64,000 bases of DNA from Aricia agestis (lineage: Eukaryota > Arthropoda > Insecta > Lepidoptera > Lycaenidae): assembly GCF_905147365.1 (NCBI RefSeq), contig NC_056409.1, positions 1,927,001-1,991,000 of the forward strand. The letters are read 5' to 3'. This document shows, in pieces, positions 1 to 10,843 of the stretch (position 1 is its first letter; the number at the start of each line of letters is the position of its first letter). The notes under the pieces are model-generated. The model was not told the DNA's origin, ran no database searches, and saw only the letters and a program-made list of their open reading frames with translations. The position numbers and the translations under genes are program-made.

Positions 1-250
1 GCGGTCGGCGCGCACGTCAGTAATTATAAGTTATAACTGTGACACGAAAACGTCGCAACATGAAAATAACCACAGCTCTGAATCTTGTTTTTCTAATCCG
101 CGCGACATTTTTGCGTAAAATGTTCGTCGGAAAATAACGAGATCTGCGTCAAAAGGAAATTTATGTTAGCTTTGATGACAAAATGAATAATTTGATACGG
201 TTAACCTCAAATTCTACTTACTAAGTTAGGAAGCAGCGTCCCATATAATT
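1..250. other. unannotated flank
   Basis: I see no gene or repeat here. The first 20 bases are GC-rich and the rest is ordinary AT-rich sequence. It ends where a perfect 42-bp inverted repeat begins. Confidence 0.4.
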
Positions 251-292
251 TTTTTTTTCAATAGATAGTAACTACTATCTATTGAAAAAAAA
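251..292. repeat. perfect 20-bp inverted repeat (hairpin)
   Basis: The left arm at 251-270 and right arm at 273-292 are exact reverse complements with a 2-bp spacer (AC). Each arm is eight T or A residues plus a 12-bp unique part (CAATAGATAGTA). It abuts the 5' side of the LINE fragment that follows, so it may have formed at the insertion junction or belong to a small foldback element. Confidence 0.75.
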
Positions 293-837
293 TTGGTACT
301 AGGGAAGGAAGTCGATCGACGAATCGAAAACTCCTGGAAGAGCTACTGGTCCATGAAGACGCTGATGAAGGGAGATTTACCAATCTCCCTGAAACGCAGA
401 CTCGTCGACATGTGTAATGTGTATTTTGCCCGTCCTAACTTATGGTGCTCAGACCTGGTCATTGACCGAGTCGCAACGGTCCCAGCTCGGGGTTTGTCAA
501 AGAGCGCAGCATATTAGGGGTCAGACTAGCGGATCGAACAAGAATTACTACACTGCGCTCCAAAACTGGTATTGCAGACGTCGGCATAAAAGCTGCCAAG
601 CTGAAATGGGACTGGGCGGTCAATACAAATCGCATGCATCCTGACCGCCGGGCAAAGATCACCACAGAATGGGTACCAGATGATGGACGACGCCGCGCCG
701 CCGTGGCCGTCCTCGAGAAAGATGGCGCGATGAGCTAGACAAATACGAGCCAGATTGGCCTACGGCTGCGTTGGATCGAGAGAACTGGAAGACTGGGGAA
801 GGCCTTTGCCCAGCAGTGGGACAGCATAGAGTACTAA
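293..837 (+). pseudogene. RTE-type LINE reverse transcriptase, C-terminal relic
   Basis: This is the 3' end of a non-LTR retrotransposon open reading frame, broken by frameshifts. The first piece reads RIENSWKSYWSMKTLMKGDL; after a shift near 417 the text continues with LPVLTYGAQTWSLTESQ, the conserved segment just after the reverse transcriptase core. A further frame (about 517-745) gives SKTGIADVGIKAAKLKWDWA and ITTEWVPDDGRRR, then a stop, and a last piece resembles DREnWrTGE...FAQQWD. This order is typical of the C-terminal part of lepidopteran RTE-like endonuclease/reverse transcriptase proteins. The endonuclease and catalytic YADD regions are absent, so it is a 5'-truncated dead copy. 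The clade assignment is from memory of the family. Confidence 0.8.
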
Positions 838-1856
838 AAAAAAGTAACTACTAAGTATGATATAATATGCATTAATATAAATGATATTGTCCGTTTGTCC
901 TGAGTGAGCATTGTGGTCAGCGCGATGGTTGCACTGACACATTCTGTCCGCTCAGTAACGATGTCGCGTCTTGGAATCTCCCCGCAGCGATGTGCGCTGC
1001 GGACAGCTAGTATAGACGCAACTCATGCACAGTACAGTTAACCAGACTTCATACAATATTATCACATGCAGCATGCTACATTCTAGCAAAAGATCCAGAT
1101 TTCAACGAAAAAAAAAAACACTTAGAGAAAACTCGAACGTAACGTAAACAAAACTTAGGAGAAAATACGACTAAACAAAATGAAACTCTAACTCATGCAT
1201 GGTATTCTAAAAAGAACCAGTGGTAAAAAATTCTGCCCAATCGTATGAAGATACTAAGTTTTTTAAATTGTGATTCGACTCGCAACTTTAACATCACGGA
1301 GAAAATGTTGTTTGAACCAAAACACCAATTTTCTTTTCATCAACTTCTTAGCATTGCATTGCATCTTAGCATTGCATTATGATACTTAACTTCAAGTGAT
1401 AGGGTTGTTTATCGATGCTTGAGACTCGAGGGTTTAAACTTTAACAGCTTGACTCCGTGCTATCGTGTCAAGGATAGGAGGGTCCGCAGACTGTCCATAG
1501 ACCATCGCCCTTCCACTTGAAACTTCATCGTGGACTACAATCGCTCTTTATCTATGCTTGCATCTATTGGCAGATGACTTCGCATTATATCGTGTACCAC
1601 GGTTCTAGTATTTAAATGCATCCTCATACCTTGTTCTATCCAGTTTGAGTCCTATCAAACTATAAAGTTGTAGATAATCTCGTTTTATACTAGACACAAG
1701 GTCAAGTATAAATACTGGATCGAAAAAGGAATCGGGGTCCTTTTCGGGACCCTTTCCAGGAACTGTAGTATAAAGCCTTCAGAGTTCGTGTACATGATTT
1801 TCTGCTTTGTGCTCATATTAAAGGTAGAAAGTTATGTGTACATGTGTTATAATATG
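838..1856. other. no recognisable gene
   Basis: AT-rich sequence with only short chance reading frames. A slightly GC-richer stretch at about 890-1015 may be old repeat, but I cannot place it. An imperfect hairpin (GGGTCCTTTTCGGGACCC) lies at about 1736-1753. Confidence 0.4.
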
Positions 1857-2194
1857 TTTTTTTTTAATGAAATAAGGGGGCAAAAGAGCAAACGGGTCAC
1901 CTGATGGAAAGCAACTTCCGTCGCCCATGGACACTTGCAGCATCAGAAGAGATGCAGGTGCGTTGCCGGCCTTTTAAGAGGGAATAGGGTAATAGGGGAG
2001 GGTAGGGATGGGAAGGAAAGGGAATAGCGGTGGGTAGGGAAGGAAATAGGGTAGGGGATTGGGCCTCCGGTAAACTCACTCACTCGGCGAAACACAGAGC
2101 AAGCGCTGTTTCACGCCGGTTTTCTGTGAGAACGTGGTATTTCTCCGGTCGAGCCGGCCCATTCGTGCCGAAGCATGGCTCTCCCACGTATAAA
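1857..2194 (-). mobile_element. structured SINE-like retroposon, copy 1
   Basis: One of five in-window copies of a 330-410 bp repeat. It reads from TATACGTGGGAGAGCC at 2190 to a poly-A tail (poly-T on the plus strand at 1857). The element has a GC-rich head with two short stems (ACGTGG/CCACGT and ACAGCGC-TT-GCGCTGT), a variable array of GGGAA/GGGTA units, and a conserved tail ending GGTGACCCGTTTGCTCG...CCCTTATTTCAT before the A run. A variable-length A tail and no coding capacity point to a non-autonomous retroposon mobilised by a LINE. GGCTCGACCGG in the head is a weak match to a pol III B box. This copy has a short internal array. Confidence 0.7.
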
Positions 2195-3383
2195 TTGTAT
2201 TGTCAAACTCAATTTTATTAGTTACCTACTGGCAACACTGTATATTATATACGAGAATAAAACTGTAAACACTGGAGCCTCCTGAATAAATTCCCGCAAA
2301 TCCTATTTGAGCGTTAACTTTGTTATGTGCTGTAATCCATTTGGTCGCCCGTAGTCCGTAGTCCGTACCGCTGCGAACCATCCCTTTAAAATACATTCGG
2401 ATATCATTTCGTTTGCAACTAATGGAAAAGCTATCAACTATAATAAAGAGTGCTTCATAAAAATTGATGAGCCAATTATTATGGGATGCGACTTCACAAG
2501 TATGAAATTGGTAATTAGATTAGTTATTATCTACGTTTTTATGACTGTTGAATGTTTATATCAAACCATTTGTATAAGGCTGAAGGCATAAAGGTTTATT
2601 TCTTGGAGATGTCTACATTATTCCAATTGATCCAGCTTAATCATATACCCTTGTAAATTGTCACTTCGATCCTAGAGTAGATAATAATGTCCTTACCACA
2701 GTGAGGAAACAAGTGAGGGCATCGTATTACAGCCTTCGCGCACAAGGCCGACCTCCCCGCTCCACGAGGTCGGGAGGCGGTAATTTGGACTCCTACGCGC
2801 AGGAAAAGGTTAGCCCCGAGGACTACGAAACACATTATCAACACTTTGACGTTAAATAACGTTACATTAAGACAAAATATATTATATCTTGTTATTTTTT
2901 TGTGAAACCGGTGGTACTTTTCGAAAAAAGTGTTGAATAACTCTAAAGTCTAAACTACAAAATTACGTCTAACCTATCAATCCCCATGCAGCAGCCAGCT
3001 GCCGCATAACAATTGAAAATCTATTGTGTCTGCGATACCCACGATGGAGGTGTTAACACCTCCATACGTCGACAGTCGAGTATTCCAACAAATCTTACCG
3101 GGCAGAAGCGACTTGTATAAAGAAGATTAATCATCAGAAATCGCTGTAAGCTACCGAATCCCTATCCCCAGTCCCCACGCTTTTAAATTCAGCCGGGGAA
3201 AGGGGATTCGCTCCTCGCTCACATGTATCACATCTGCAAAGCATCCCACGCCGCGGATGTCTGGCCTCTGGGTTTTTTCACTTGCTACAGGAGAATGTGG
3301 CGCTTGCACGTTTGCATCCTGATTAATGACTATATTTTTACTTTTATAGGGCCTAAGATGAATAAGATGCCAAAATCAGCGTT
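2195..3383. other. no recognisable gene
   Basis: There is no supported coding sequence. Notable items are a duplicated GTAGTCC at about 2347-2360, a GC-richer patch at 2690-2830 that I cannot identify, and a perfect 22-bp palindrome at 3044-3065. Confidence 0.4.
3044..3065. repeat. 22-bp perfect palindrome
   Basis: ATGGAGGTGTT followed directly by its exact reverse complement. No spacer. Function unknown. Confidence 0.6.
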
Positions 3384-3590
3384 ATCCATACTAATATTAT
3401 TAATGCCAAAGTGTGTGTCTGTCTGTCTGTTACATTTTCACGCCCAAACCGCTGAACCGATTATGCTGAAATTTTGTACGGAGATACTTGGAGGCCAAAA
3501 AGGACCATAGGATACATTTCATTTCCGACGAATTGACGATTCCCGCGCGATAAACGAATTTTGGCGCAACGGAGTTGCAGGCGTCTTTTA
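3384..3590 (+). mobile_element. short non-autonomous Helitron-type element
   Basis: It begins TCCATACTAATATTATTAAT, continues with the GTCTGTCTGTCTGTTAC and CCGCTGAACCGATTATG blocks, and ends near CAACGGAGTTGCAGGC...TTTTAG before T. These start, middle and end blocks are those of small lepidopteran Helitrons (the Lep1-like group). Helitrons insert between A and T without target duplication, which fits here. Only about 200 bp long and non-coding. Confidence 0.6.
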
Positions 3591-4294
3591 GTATAATAAA
3601 TAATTATATTATTTTAACGAAGCATTTCATATTAAGTTTAAGTTAAACTTAAAACGAAAATTCATGGTTAAGAACTAAGAAGAAAGAAAACATGACATCC
3701 CTAGTAGATATTTTTAAAACCTCTAGCTGGCCTTTGTCCCACAGTCTAGCAATAGGTTCCACCATCTAACTTCCATGTTTACAGTATGCGCAACTTTGTA
3801 GCTGGTAAGTGGTAGCCTGGTAGGCAACCAGCAAGTTGTCTCACGGAAGTGATTAGAATACCAGTTTCCATAAACCAATCGCACTCAACACGACGGCGAT
3901 ATTCTAGAATCTAGGATGTAGATGTTATCGTAATTAATGGAAATATGCGTACAAATATGTGGACTTATGCGACGTTATTTGCAAGGAATTTTGTGCGCAT
4001 TTCTATAAGGATAAAGTGGAGATATAGTAGTGGCACGGTACGTTGATGTGATGTAAAAATTTACGTCAACGTAACGTGAAAATGCACGTCACGGTGTAGC
4101 AACATTTTAAGTCTTTTTTTTCTTAAATATCTCTTCGTCTTCTTAACAATAGCAGAAGCAGATTACGTATTTTGCGGTCCATATCTAAATTGAAGAATGT
4201 AGCAGTTTTACAAGGCATGGTGACGTACAATGTTACTACATCGTACTAATGTGGATTGTGGACATGTGGACGGGGCCATAGTCCAGGTCCCATG
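3591..4294. other. no recognisable gene
   Basis: AT-rich. The stretch 4030-4095 holds several ACGT cores in alternating orientation (GTACGTTGATGTG, TTACGTCAACGTAACGTG), forming an imperfect inverted repeat. Nothing else stands out. Confidence 0.35.
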
Positions 4295-4661
4295 TCTACA
4301 CTACTATTATAAAGAGGAAAGATTTGATTGTTTGTTTGTCTTGAATAGGCTCCGAAACTACTGGACCGATTTAAAAGATTCTTTTACCAGGATTATAGTG
4401 CTTCATTAATTCATTACGTTTTGAATGACTATTATTTTTGATTGCTATTATAATTATTTTCTAAATCAAACATAACACTTAAAATATAAAAAAAAATACA
4501 ATAAAAATGTGTATAATAATTATAATATAGTAGTTACAGGCTAAATAGTGTAAACCATTTTTATGTTCTGCTTAACATAAAGATTGACTAAGAAATAAAG
4601 ATTGAAAAAAAAATATTTAAAAATCAATGTCCACCCGTGCGAAGCCGGGGCGGGCCGCTAG
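4295..4661 (+). mobile_element. non-autonomous Helitron-type element
   Basis: It starts TCTACACTACTATTATAAAG, has the block GATTTGATTGTTTGTTTG and GGCTCCGAAACTACTGGACC, and ends with a GC-rich hairpin region (GTGCGAAGCCGGGGCGGG) then CCGCTAG before T. A 5' TC, a 3' hairpin followed by CTAG|T, and no terminal inverted repeats are Helitron features. The middle is very AT-rich and non-coding. Confidence 0.65.
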
Positions 4662-5156
4662 TATAATATAAAGCAACTTAAGAAGTATGAAATTATATTT
4701 AGCAACTGGTAAGAAAGATACTAAACTTTTTATTTACCACCTATTTTCCAAAGTTTCTACTATGTTGCTTCTTCATTCTCTGTACGTCTGGCTTGCTTAC
4801 ACGGTATTCCCTGGCTTAAACGATACACAATATCATTATGTATTACGAAGGTAAATTGTAATAGAACCCTGTCTATATCCAGCACAGCCTCACGTTCCGT
4901 CCGTCGGACTCCTGCGGCGCCTGTCCTGCGCCACTTGGCGCTTGCATCCGACACATCTGACAGCCCTCTGCTAATGGCGGTATTGTTTACAGCGTTATAT
5001 AAATGCTAGCGAGTTGTTTACGTCGCATTTATAACAGCATTATATAAAAGCTTAGGAAAGGATGGTAAGTATTGTTTTGACGTTATATCAGCCACAATGT
5101 AGCTTTAAACAATGCGTATCTATTGTATAATCCATTAAAAATGTTCTTCAACGAGT

Positions 5157-5181
5157 TGTTTGTTGTTGTTGTTGTTGTTTA
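5157..5181. repeat. (GTT)n microsatellite
   Basis: A short run of TTG/GTT units, followed by imperfect GTTGTTGTTTA repeats. Confidence 0.8.
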
Positions 5182-5784
5182 ACCCGTGTTGTTGTTTAGT
5201 CCGTAATGTTTGTTTAACCCGACTCTAATCTACTTTCAATACTGCATTAAATTGCAATTATTCTGAAGTCAGTTATCATTCTGAACAGTCAGTCATCATT
5301 CTGAACATTGGGACAAGCAAGAATTTTCAATAGGTGCCTAAACGTAATGAAAAATTCCAACTCCCGATACAAAATACACACTTGCTTACGAGATTAAGAG
5401 ATCAGAGTGCAAATAATTTGCATTGAGTGAATCCGTTAAACCAGTAATCGATGTAGAACGGTGGCACTTGTACAAGTTCTATGAATAGTGGAGGACGCTC
5501 TATTGTACTTTGGCCGTACGCTTCGCACTTATACACAAGCGGGGGATGAAATGTAACTTTCCGCTTCAAAGGGAATCCTTGTAAACTTGTAAGGCCCACT
5601 TGTACAATACCCAGTGTTAAAATATCGCGCATTTTCTTCATAAATGCGATGATCGAGGGATAAATAAGTTTTAACGCAGGGTTGAACCAGACTAGCGCAA
5701 GCGGGTCTAATGTTTCTGGGTATAAAAGTGTTACATAAGTTTAGAGCTGGGTTTTTTGGATTGAAAAATAACTGCTTTAGTCAT

Positions 5785-5820
5785 GATGTACTAATATGTA
5801 TTCTGTGGTCATGATACAAT
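5785..5820. repeat. fragment of a dispersed repeat (TACTAATATGTATTCTGTGG)
   Basis: The sequence around TACTAATATGTATTCTGTGG matches 61190-61225 in this window (TACTAATATATATTCTGTGG, each followed by TCATGAT or CCATAGC). I recall this as a frequent lepidopteran repeat end, but only the in-window pair is direct evidence. Confidence 0.4.
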
Positions 5821-7329
5821 AAAGCCAGATTGAATAACGAGATTGCTATGCATATTTTTGTTCCTTTTTCAACAGGCATTGGCCCACTTATCAGAAACCA
5901 TGTCCACCGCAACTCAACTCGATATAATTTCAGGTAGCCTAAAAAAACTAAAATTTTCTTGCGAGTTAGGACACGCAAAGAATTAATCAGAACAATGTAG
6001 GAGTAGGAAGTATCGTATTTGGTCCAATCTTAGCCAATTTTTTCCATGTATCATCAATTCATTAATAAAACATACATCACTTCCACATAAACTAGTCCGC
6101 CTCTGCCCGAATTCGTAATGAACTCGTGTCATAAATCCAACATCTTAGAAGTACAGATTATATTCGAATATCTGACTCATACAAAGTCTGCAATCATCAC
6201 ATCAAGATGTTACTTCTGTGCAACTACCAAGTACCATAAACAAGGGGGACGTTAGGGCAAACGTCCAAAAACGGTCAAGCAGTTACATTCGGCCGAAAAT
6301 AAAGTTTCGTGGGCAGACCGTGAGTCAACTGCATGGCATACAAAACTGGCTGGTACATCGATGTACCATATGATATAATATGTACAATTATTTGGTCCAA
6401 ACCACGAGACACACAAAATTAAATACAAATTTTGATCTTTTACACGAAGTTTTGTGACTTTTCTTTTGGTTTGGACCTTCTTCTATGTATGTAGAGGGGC
6501 ACCTTCTTCTATTATTACCCACGATCGACGTCTATCGTACATGCTATAGACGAGTTCATTATCATGGCGGCAACCGTTGTTATCTATCATCGCCCAAGAC
6601 ATAGAAGAGCCTATGAAAAGCGTCCACTATAAACCGTCAACGATCAACCTTCTGTTATAGCTCTGTAAATGATGTGCCTAAAACGCGTCCACAATAAAAC
6701 CAAGTCTAAACCGCTAATGATCAACTCTGCAGCTTCGAATCTTCATGCTGTCGTCCACTATCTAGCTGCGAGTTCTTGTATATGACACGTCGACGGCCCG
6801 ATACACAAATAGCGGGACAGGCTGACGAAACGACACCTCGGCGTTATACAATACCGAATTGCCGTCGCACGACAGCCGTTGGCCAATTACCGTGAAATTT
6901 CCTCGTGCCGACACCGACACTTTACACAAACCGTATGACGGTTTAAATACTACTTTACATCAAAGTTTTGATGATCTCTTTGGCGCCTTATTATAAAACC
7001 ATACATTTTCTATTAGCGACAACATACTACTTGACTGACTTGCCGGTTCTTATCGGATAGCATAATCGTGATAATTTCTCAATTCAAGTAGATTCACCAG
7101 CACCACAGTTTTCTTAGTACAGGCAAACTAAACCACACGAATTCGAGAAAAAGTTCTACGAGTTAGTAGAGTTCCGTTACCGAAACTGTCGTATTCAATT
7201 TGATAATAGCTTTCCCAAATTTCCATGGAATAATAGATTCCAACTCCCACCCAGCGTCCCTTATCATCAAATTACTGGCACAATCTTAAAGGGCAAAGTT
7301 GATCTTTTAAAGGGCAGGCAGCGGCCAGC

Positions 7330-7440
7330 GAGATAGTCATTACCCGAGGGCCGAGCTCCCCACGCGGTGAGTCAGCTCAGGGAACCCCGCGCGTGACGTC
7401 ACCGAGCCCGGGCTTAGCTCCGTCGCGGTGCCAAACACTG
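7330..7440. promoter_or_regulatory. GC-rich patch with AP-1/ARE-like and CRE-like sites
   Basis: In AT-rich surroundings this patch is GC-rich and carries TGAGTCAGC at 7368-7376 (AP-1 / CncC-Maf-like) and the palindrome GTGACGTCAC at 7393-7402 (a full CRE, TGACGTCA). The 18-bp spacing of the two sites and the base composition suggest an enhancer or promoter, but no gene is visible nearby. Motif evidence only. Confidence 0.3.
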
Positions 7441-8284
7441 CCTTACAAAATTTACAATCTTAATACATAATTCTAAATCGTTCGGCGGATAGTGTGGTAA
7501 GTGGTAACCATAACTCTACTTATAATAAGGGTAGCGAACACCAAAAGTTTTTGGTAGCTCTCAATAGTCAATATATATTTTGCCGTTTGGTTTCGATAAT
7601 GTTTTGATTAAGTCATCATGCTTCATTGAACCTTACTTCACTGCACCCTGCTCAATCAAATGAGGTTTGGATGTTAGGAGTCTTAAATAAAGTTTTATTT
7701 TTTCAAAGATTTACCGCCAATGTCAATTGCATTTCAAAATTAACACAAGAAAATTTCGAACCTCCAGCTTCCCCAACACAAACGGAGTCTAAACACTAAA
7801 ACTGCTGCAGACACTACAACTGAACCTTGTCCTACAATACTAAAACTTGCTTAACCTAACCCGTAGCTGGGTTGCTACTTGTCCTAGTAGAAACGACTAA
7901 TTTTTTACCACCATCCTACAAAACAATTTCGTACAATACCGTTCGTGTTCTCACGAACGGTATTCGAGACTGACACGTCGAAAGTGCCAACTGGTCACCG
8001 ATCACGTCTCAGCCCGCCTCGACCGCGATACTTAAACTAACAATTAAGTCGTTATTGGTTATTAGTTATTACAGAACAATTAGTAATTATCAAATTACAG
8101 ACATGAATCGTGTGATCTCGCAAGACCAATCGGAATATTTTCAATAATAATTAGGGTTGATTTCTTAATCATCGCAATCGAATCTGAGAAATAAATTTGG
8201 CATTATGAGTTATGACAATATAAAAAAAAAATACTTATAGTATGGGCGTTTACTCCTCAGGTAAAAGTTTTCTGATATTGATTA
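7441..8284. other. no recognisable gene
   Basis: Contains one clean hairpin at 7935-7964 (13-bp perfect stem AATACCGTTCGTG with loop TTCT). Otherwise AT-rich sequence without coding signal. Confidence 0.35.
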
Positions 8285-8406
8285 CTAGATGTCCCGCGCG
8301 GCTTCGCCCGCGTAGGTAAATTAGGAATTTCACGGAAACCGTACATTTTCCCATAAAAATAGCTCTTATGTCCCTACTCCCTTCACTTGGTCTACTCTAT
8401 ATCTAC

Positions 8407-9096
8407 TAGTGATGTAACGGATATTCGCATTCGCATTCGCAAAAATTATGCGAATATTTAGCGAATGTTTTAATAATCAAAAAGGAAATTATTATATGCA
8501 TGCATTTGAAATAATATAATAATACAATAGATAACACTTAGATTTTTTTATTAAATCATACTTCTACATTCTTAATTAAAGCCTCATTAGTCATTTATGA
8601 AAAAATAACTTCAGAGATCTTATCAAATCTAACATTAATCAGCCTTGTTGGTATACTATGTAAGGTTTGCATTCATTTAGTAGTATATTATTACTTTACT
8701 ATCATTTTTAAATAAAGTTTATAATTTCTATTTACTAAAAAACTAAACAATAATTACTTGAAACATAAAACATAAAACTAACCTCAAAACAAAATAAAAC
8801 TTTTAGAATGAATAATATAATTGAATGAATTTAGTCACAGAAAGTTCATTCTAAAAGTTTTATTTTGTTTTGAGGTTAGTTTTATGTTTTATGTTTCAAG
8901 TAATTGTTTAGTTATGTTCGGCTATGTTCAATTTAAACATGGCCGACACGAAACGTCAAACCTGTCGAACATTTTACGAGCGCTTTTTTTGAAATTTTAA
9001 AATATTCGCATTCGCGGTCGCGAATGTTGAAGATAAATATTCGCAATCGCATTCGCATTCGCGAATGTGAAAAATCCAACATTCGTTACATCACTA
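8407..9096. mobile_element. non-autonomous hAT element with 8-bp target duplication
   Basis: The terminal inverted repeats are TAGTGATGTAACG and its reverse complement. They are flanked by the exact 8-bp duplication ATATCTAC at 8399-8406 and 9097-9104. An 8-bp duplication is characteristic of hAT. Both ends carry clusters of ATTCGC / GCGAAT hexamers, plausible transposase binding sites. The centre holds a near-perfect 70-bp hairpin (8741-8913). No transposase is encoded. Confidence 0.85.
8741..8913. repeat. long near-perfect inverted repeat inside the hAT
   Basis: The left arm 8741-8812 and right arm 8845-8913 are reverse complements apart from one 3-nt indel (AAT). The loop is 32 nt. Transcribed, it would fold into a double-stranded stem of about 69 bp. 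Confidence 0.85.
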
Positions 9097-9417
9097 ATAT
9101 CTACAGGTGCCAAATATTCCCATAAAATTGCTCCAGTAGTTCGTAATTTCTAATATTTCCCCCGTTTTTCCCACATTTTCCTGAGTTTCTTCGGTCGTAT
9201 TAGTCTTAGCCTATAGTCTTACTCGATAAATGAGCTATCTAACACCGAAATAAGTTTTTAAATCGGACCTGTAGTTCCTCCGATTCCGTTCAAGAAAACA
9301 TACTCTTCAGGTTTATAATATTAGGTAGGTATAGATTTTTTAAATTATCGCTTGACAAACTCGAGTCTCGATCTAAAAGACTATGAAAAGTACAAATAAC
9401 ATGGTATAATATGGTAG

Positions 9418-9447
9418 TGATGATGATGATGATGATGTTGATGATGA
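9418..9447. repeat. (ATG)n microsatellite
   Basis: About ten GAT/ATG units with one interruption (GTTGATGATG). Confidence 0.8.
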
Positions 9448-10005
9448 ATGTAATTTGCATAGTAGCATATGCTTTCCGTTCTTAAAACAACGCTGAAACT
9501 CCCAAACGTGTCTTTATAAAGAATCAGGAGTTCTCTCAGCACCTTCCGAACCACGGTATACCAGGTATGCCTCGGTGCAAAATCTTACTTGTTGGTAGCA
9601 TAATATGCTTAGAATACTTTTCACGAAACCGAAGTCACCACATGTTTCCCTATAAATTTTGAGGAGTTCCCTCGATTACTTATGGAACCTTCATCAGATC
9701 ACCACTTTTGTGAATATAATACTAAATTGGGATGATACCCTATATACCAAAAGAAAAATTTTGAAAATCGGTTAACAAACGCCGGAGTAATCGTAGAATA
9801 TAAGAAAACGAAAATAACACCTCCCCCATTTTGAAAGTCGGTTTAAATTGTAGCCTATGTGTTATTTTGATGTATAAGCTATAATATTATTGTAAAGTTT
9901 CATTAAAATCCGTTCAGAAGTTTTTACGTGAAAGAGTAACAAACATCCATACATTCATACATCTATACATCCAAACAAACTTTCGCCTTTATAATATTAG
10001 TAGGA

Positions 10006-10681
10006 TTGATACAATGATGGATACTTAACTACTCATGAATCATGATTGTCCAAACCCACGCCGATCATAGTCAATTAACTCCCTGAGGGTCTAAACATAA
10101 TCAAGGACTGAATAATATAATATTATCTCAACAAAACGTCGCTTTAGAAATCTCGATATTTTTCACAATAAAAGCTCTAAACTTATATCGCATTATGTAC
10201 GTCTTCTCTACAATCAATATTAAAAAAGTGAATAACGTGCTCATCGCGTCCGCCCACACGGCGGCTATAAATAAAATATCTTAGAACTAATGCTCTTTTA
10301 GAAACTCTATTTTGAAAAGGAAGATAGCAACAAAACTGAGACGAAGAAGTTTCGATTTTTGAGTGGGTTTTATGGTCCATTGTAGCTCAAGTAATTTTGC
10401 TATGGGCATATCAGATCTAAATTCTAATATATTAGATACATAGTGCCAACTCAATAAGGTTCTAATACCATTTCATACGGGCGAAGTCGCGAAAAAAAGC
10501 TAAAATGAAAATGACGAGACTGGGCACAGAATTTCAATCTCGATGTGACCACGAAAGTGCCTCGATTCGCTGTTGAAGCTTTAGTTAAATACAATTTAAG
10601 GGAGCATAAGATAATAATAATTGTTCTGAATTCAAAAAATGTGTATTTAAGATAACATGCCGCACTCAAGTTTGAAAGTTA
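10006..10681. other. no recognisable gene
   Basis: AT-rich, with short unrelated reading frames only. Confidence 0.35.
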
Positions 10682-10843
10682 TGTACGCCATACACGCTAC
10701 GGTTTACCGGAGAGGCGGCCAGTGCAGTTATGCCTGCGCAGGTATCAGTGGAAAGAATTATTTTTCGATTTTGCTCCGGCCGACTGCGCAGGTCTATTCC
10801 CACACGCGTCCTCTCCGGTTAACCATGGCGTGTGTGGCGTACA
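10682..10843. mobile_element. 162-bp inverted-repeat MITE with TTA duplication
   Basis: The ends are TGTACGCCATACACGC and, in reverse complement, TGTACGCCACACACGC. Similarity continues into GGTTTACCGGAGAGG / GGTTAACCGGAGAGG, giving imperfect 38-bp arms. TTA flanks both sides (10679-10681 and 10844-10846). A 3-bp TTA duplication fits PIF/Harbinger elements, but the ends do not match a family I can name. Confidence 0.6.

Larger units (their letters stand above)
4662..7329. other. long non-coding stretch
   Basis: No recognisable exon. It holds a GTT microsatellite, a 20-bp tandem duplication (CAGTYATCATTCTGAACA, about 5269-5307), an imperfect inverted pair at 6393-6476 (GGTCCAAACC...GGTTTGGACC) and a fragment of a TACTAATATRTATTCTGTGG repeat near 5788 that recurs near 61190. 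Small reading frames inside show no family features. Confidence 0.4.
8285..10005 (-). mobile_element. Helitron-type element, minus strand, with nested hAT
   Basis: Read on the minus strand it begins TCCTACTAATATTATAAAGG at 10005 and ends GGCGAAGCCGCGCGGGAC...CTAG at 8285, followed by T. That is a Helitron 5' TC and a 3' hairpin plus CTAG. The 5' half (about 9500-9850) resembles, in reverse, the GGAAGTCGG repeats at 23.9 and 34.5 kb, so it is composite. The part near the 3' end is split by a hAT element at 8407-9096. I found no Rep/helicase sequence, so it is non-autonomous. Exact edges are inferred from the terminal motifs. Confidence 0.6.
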
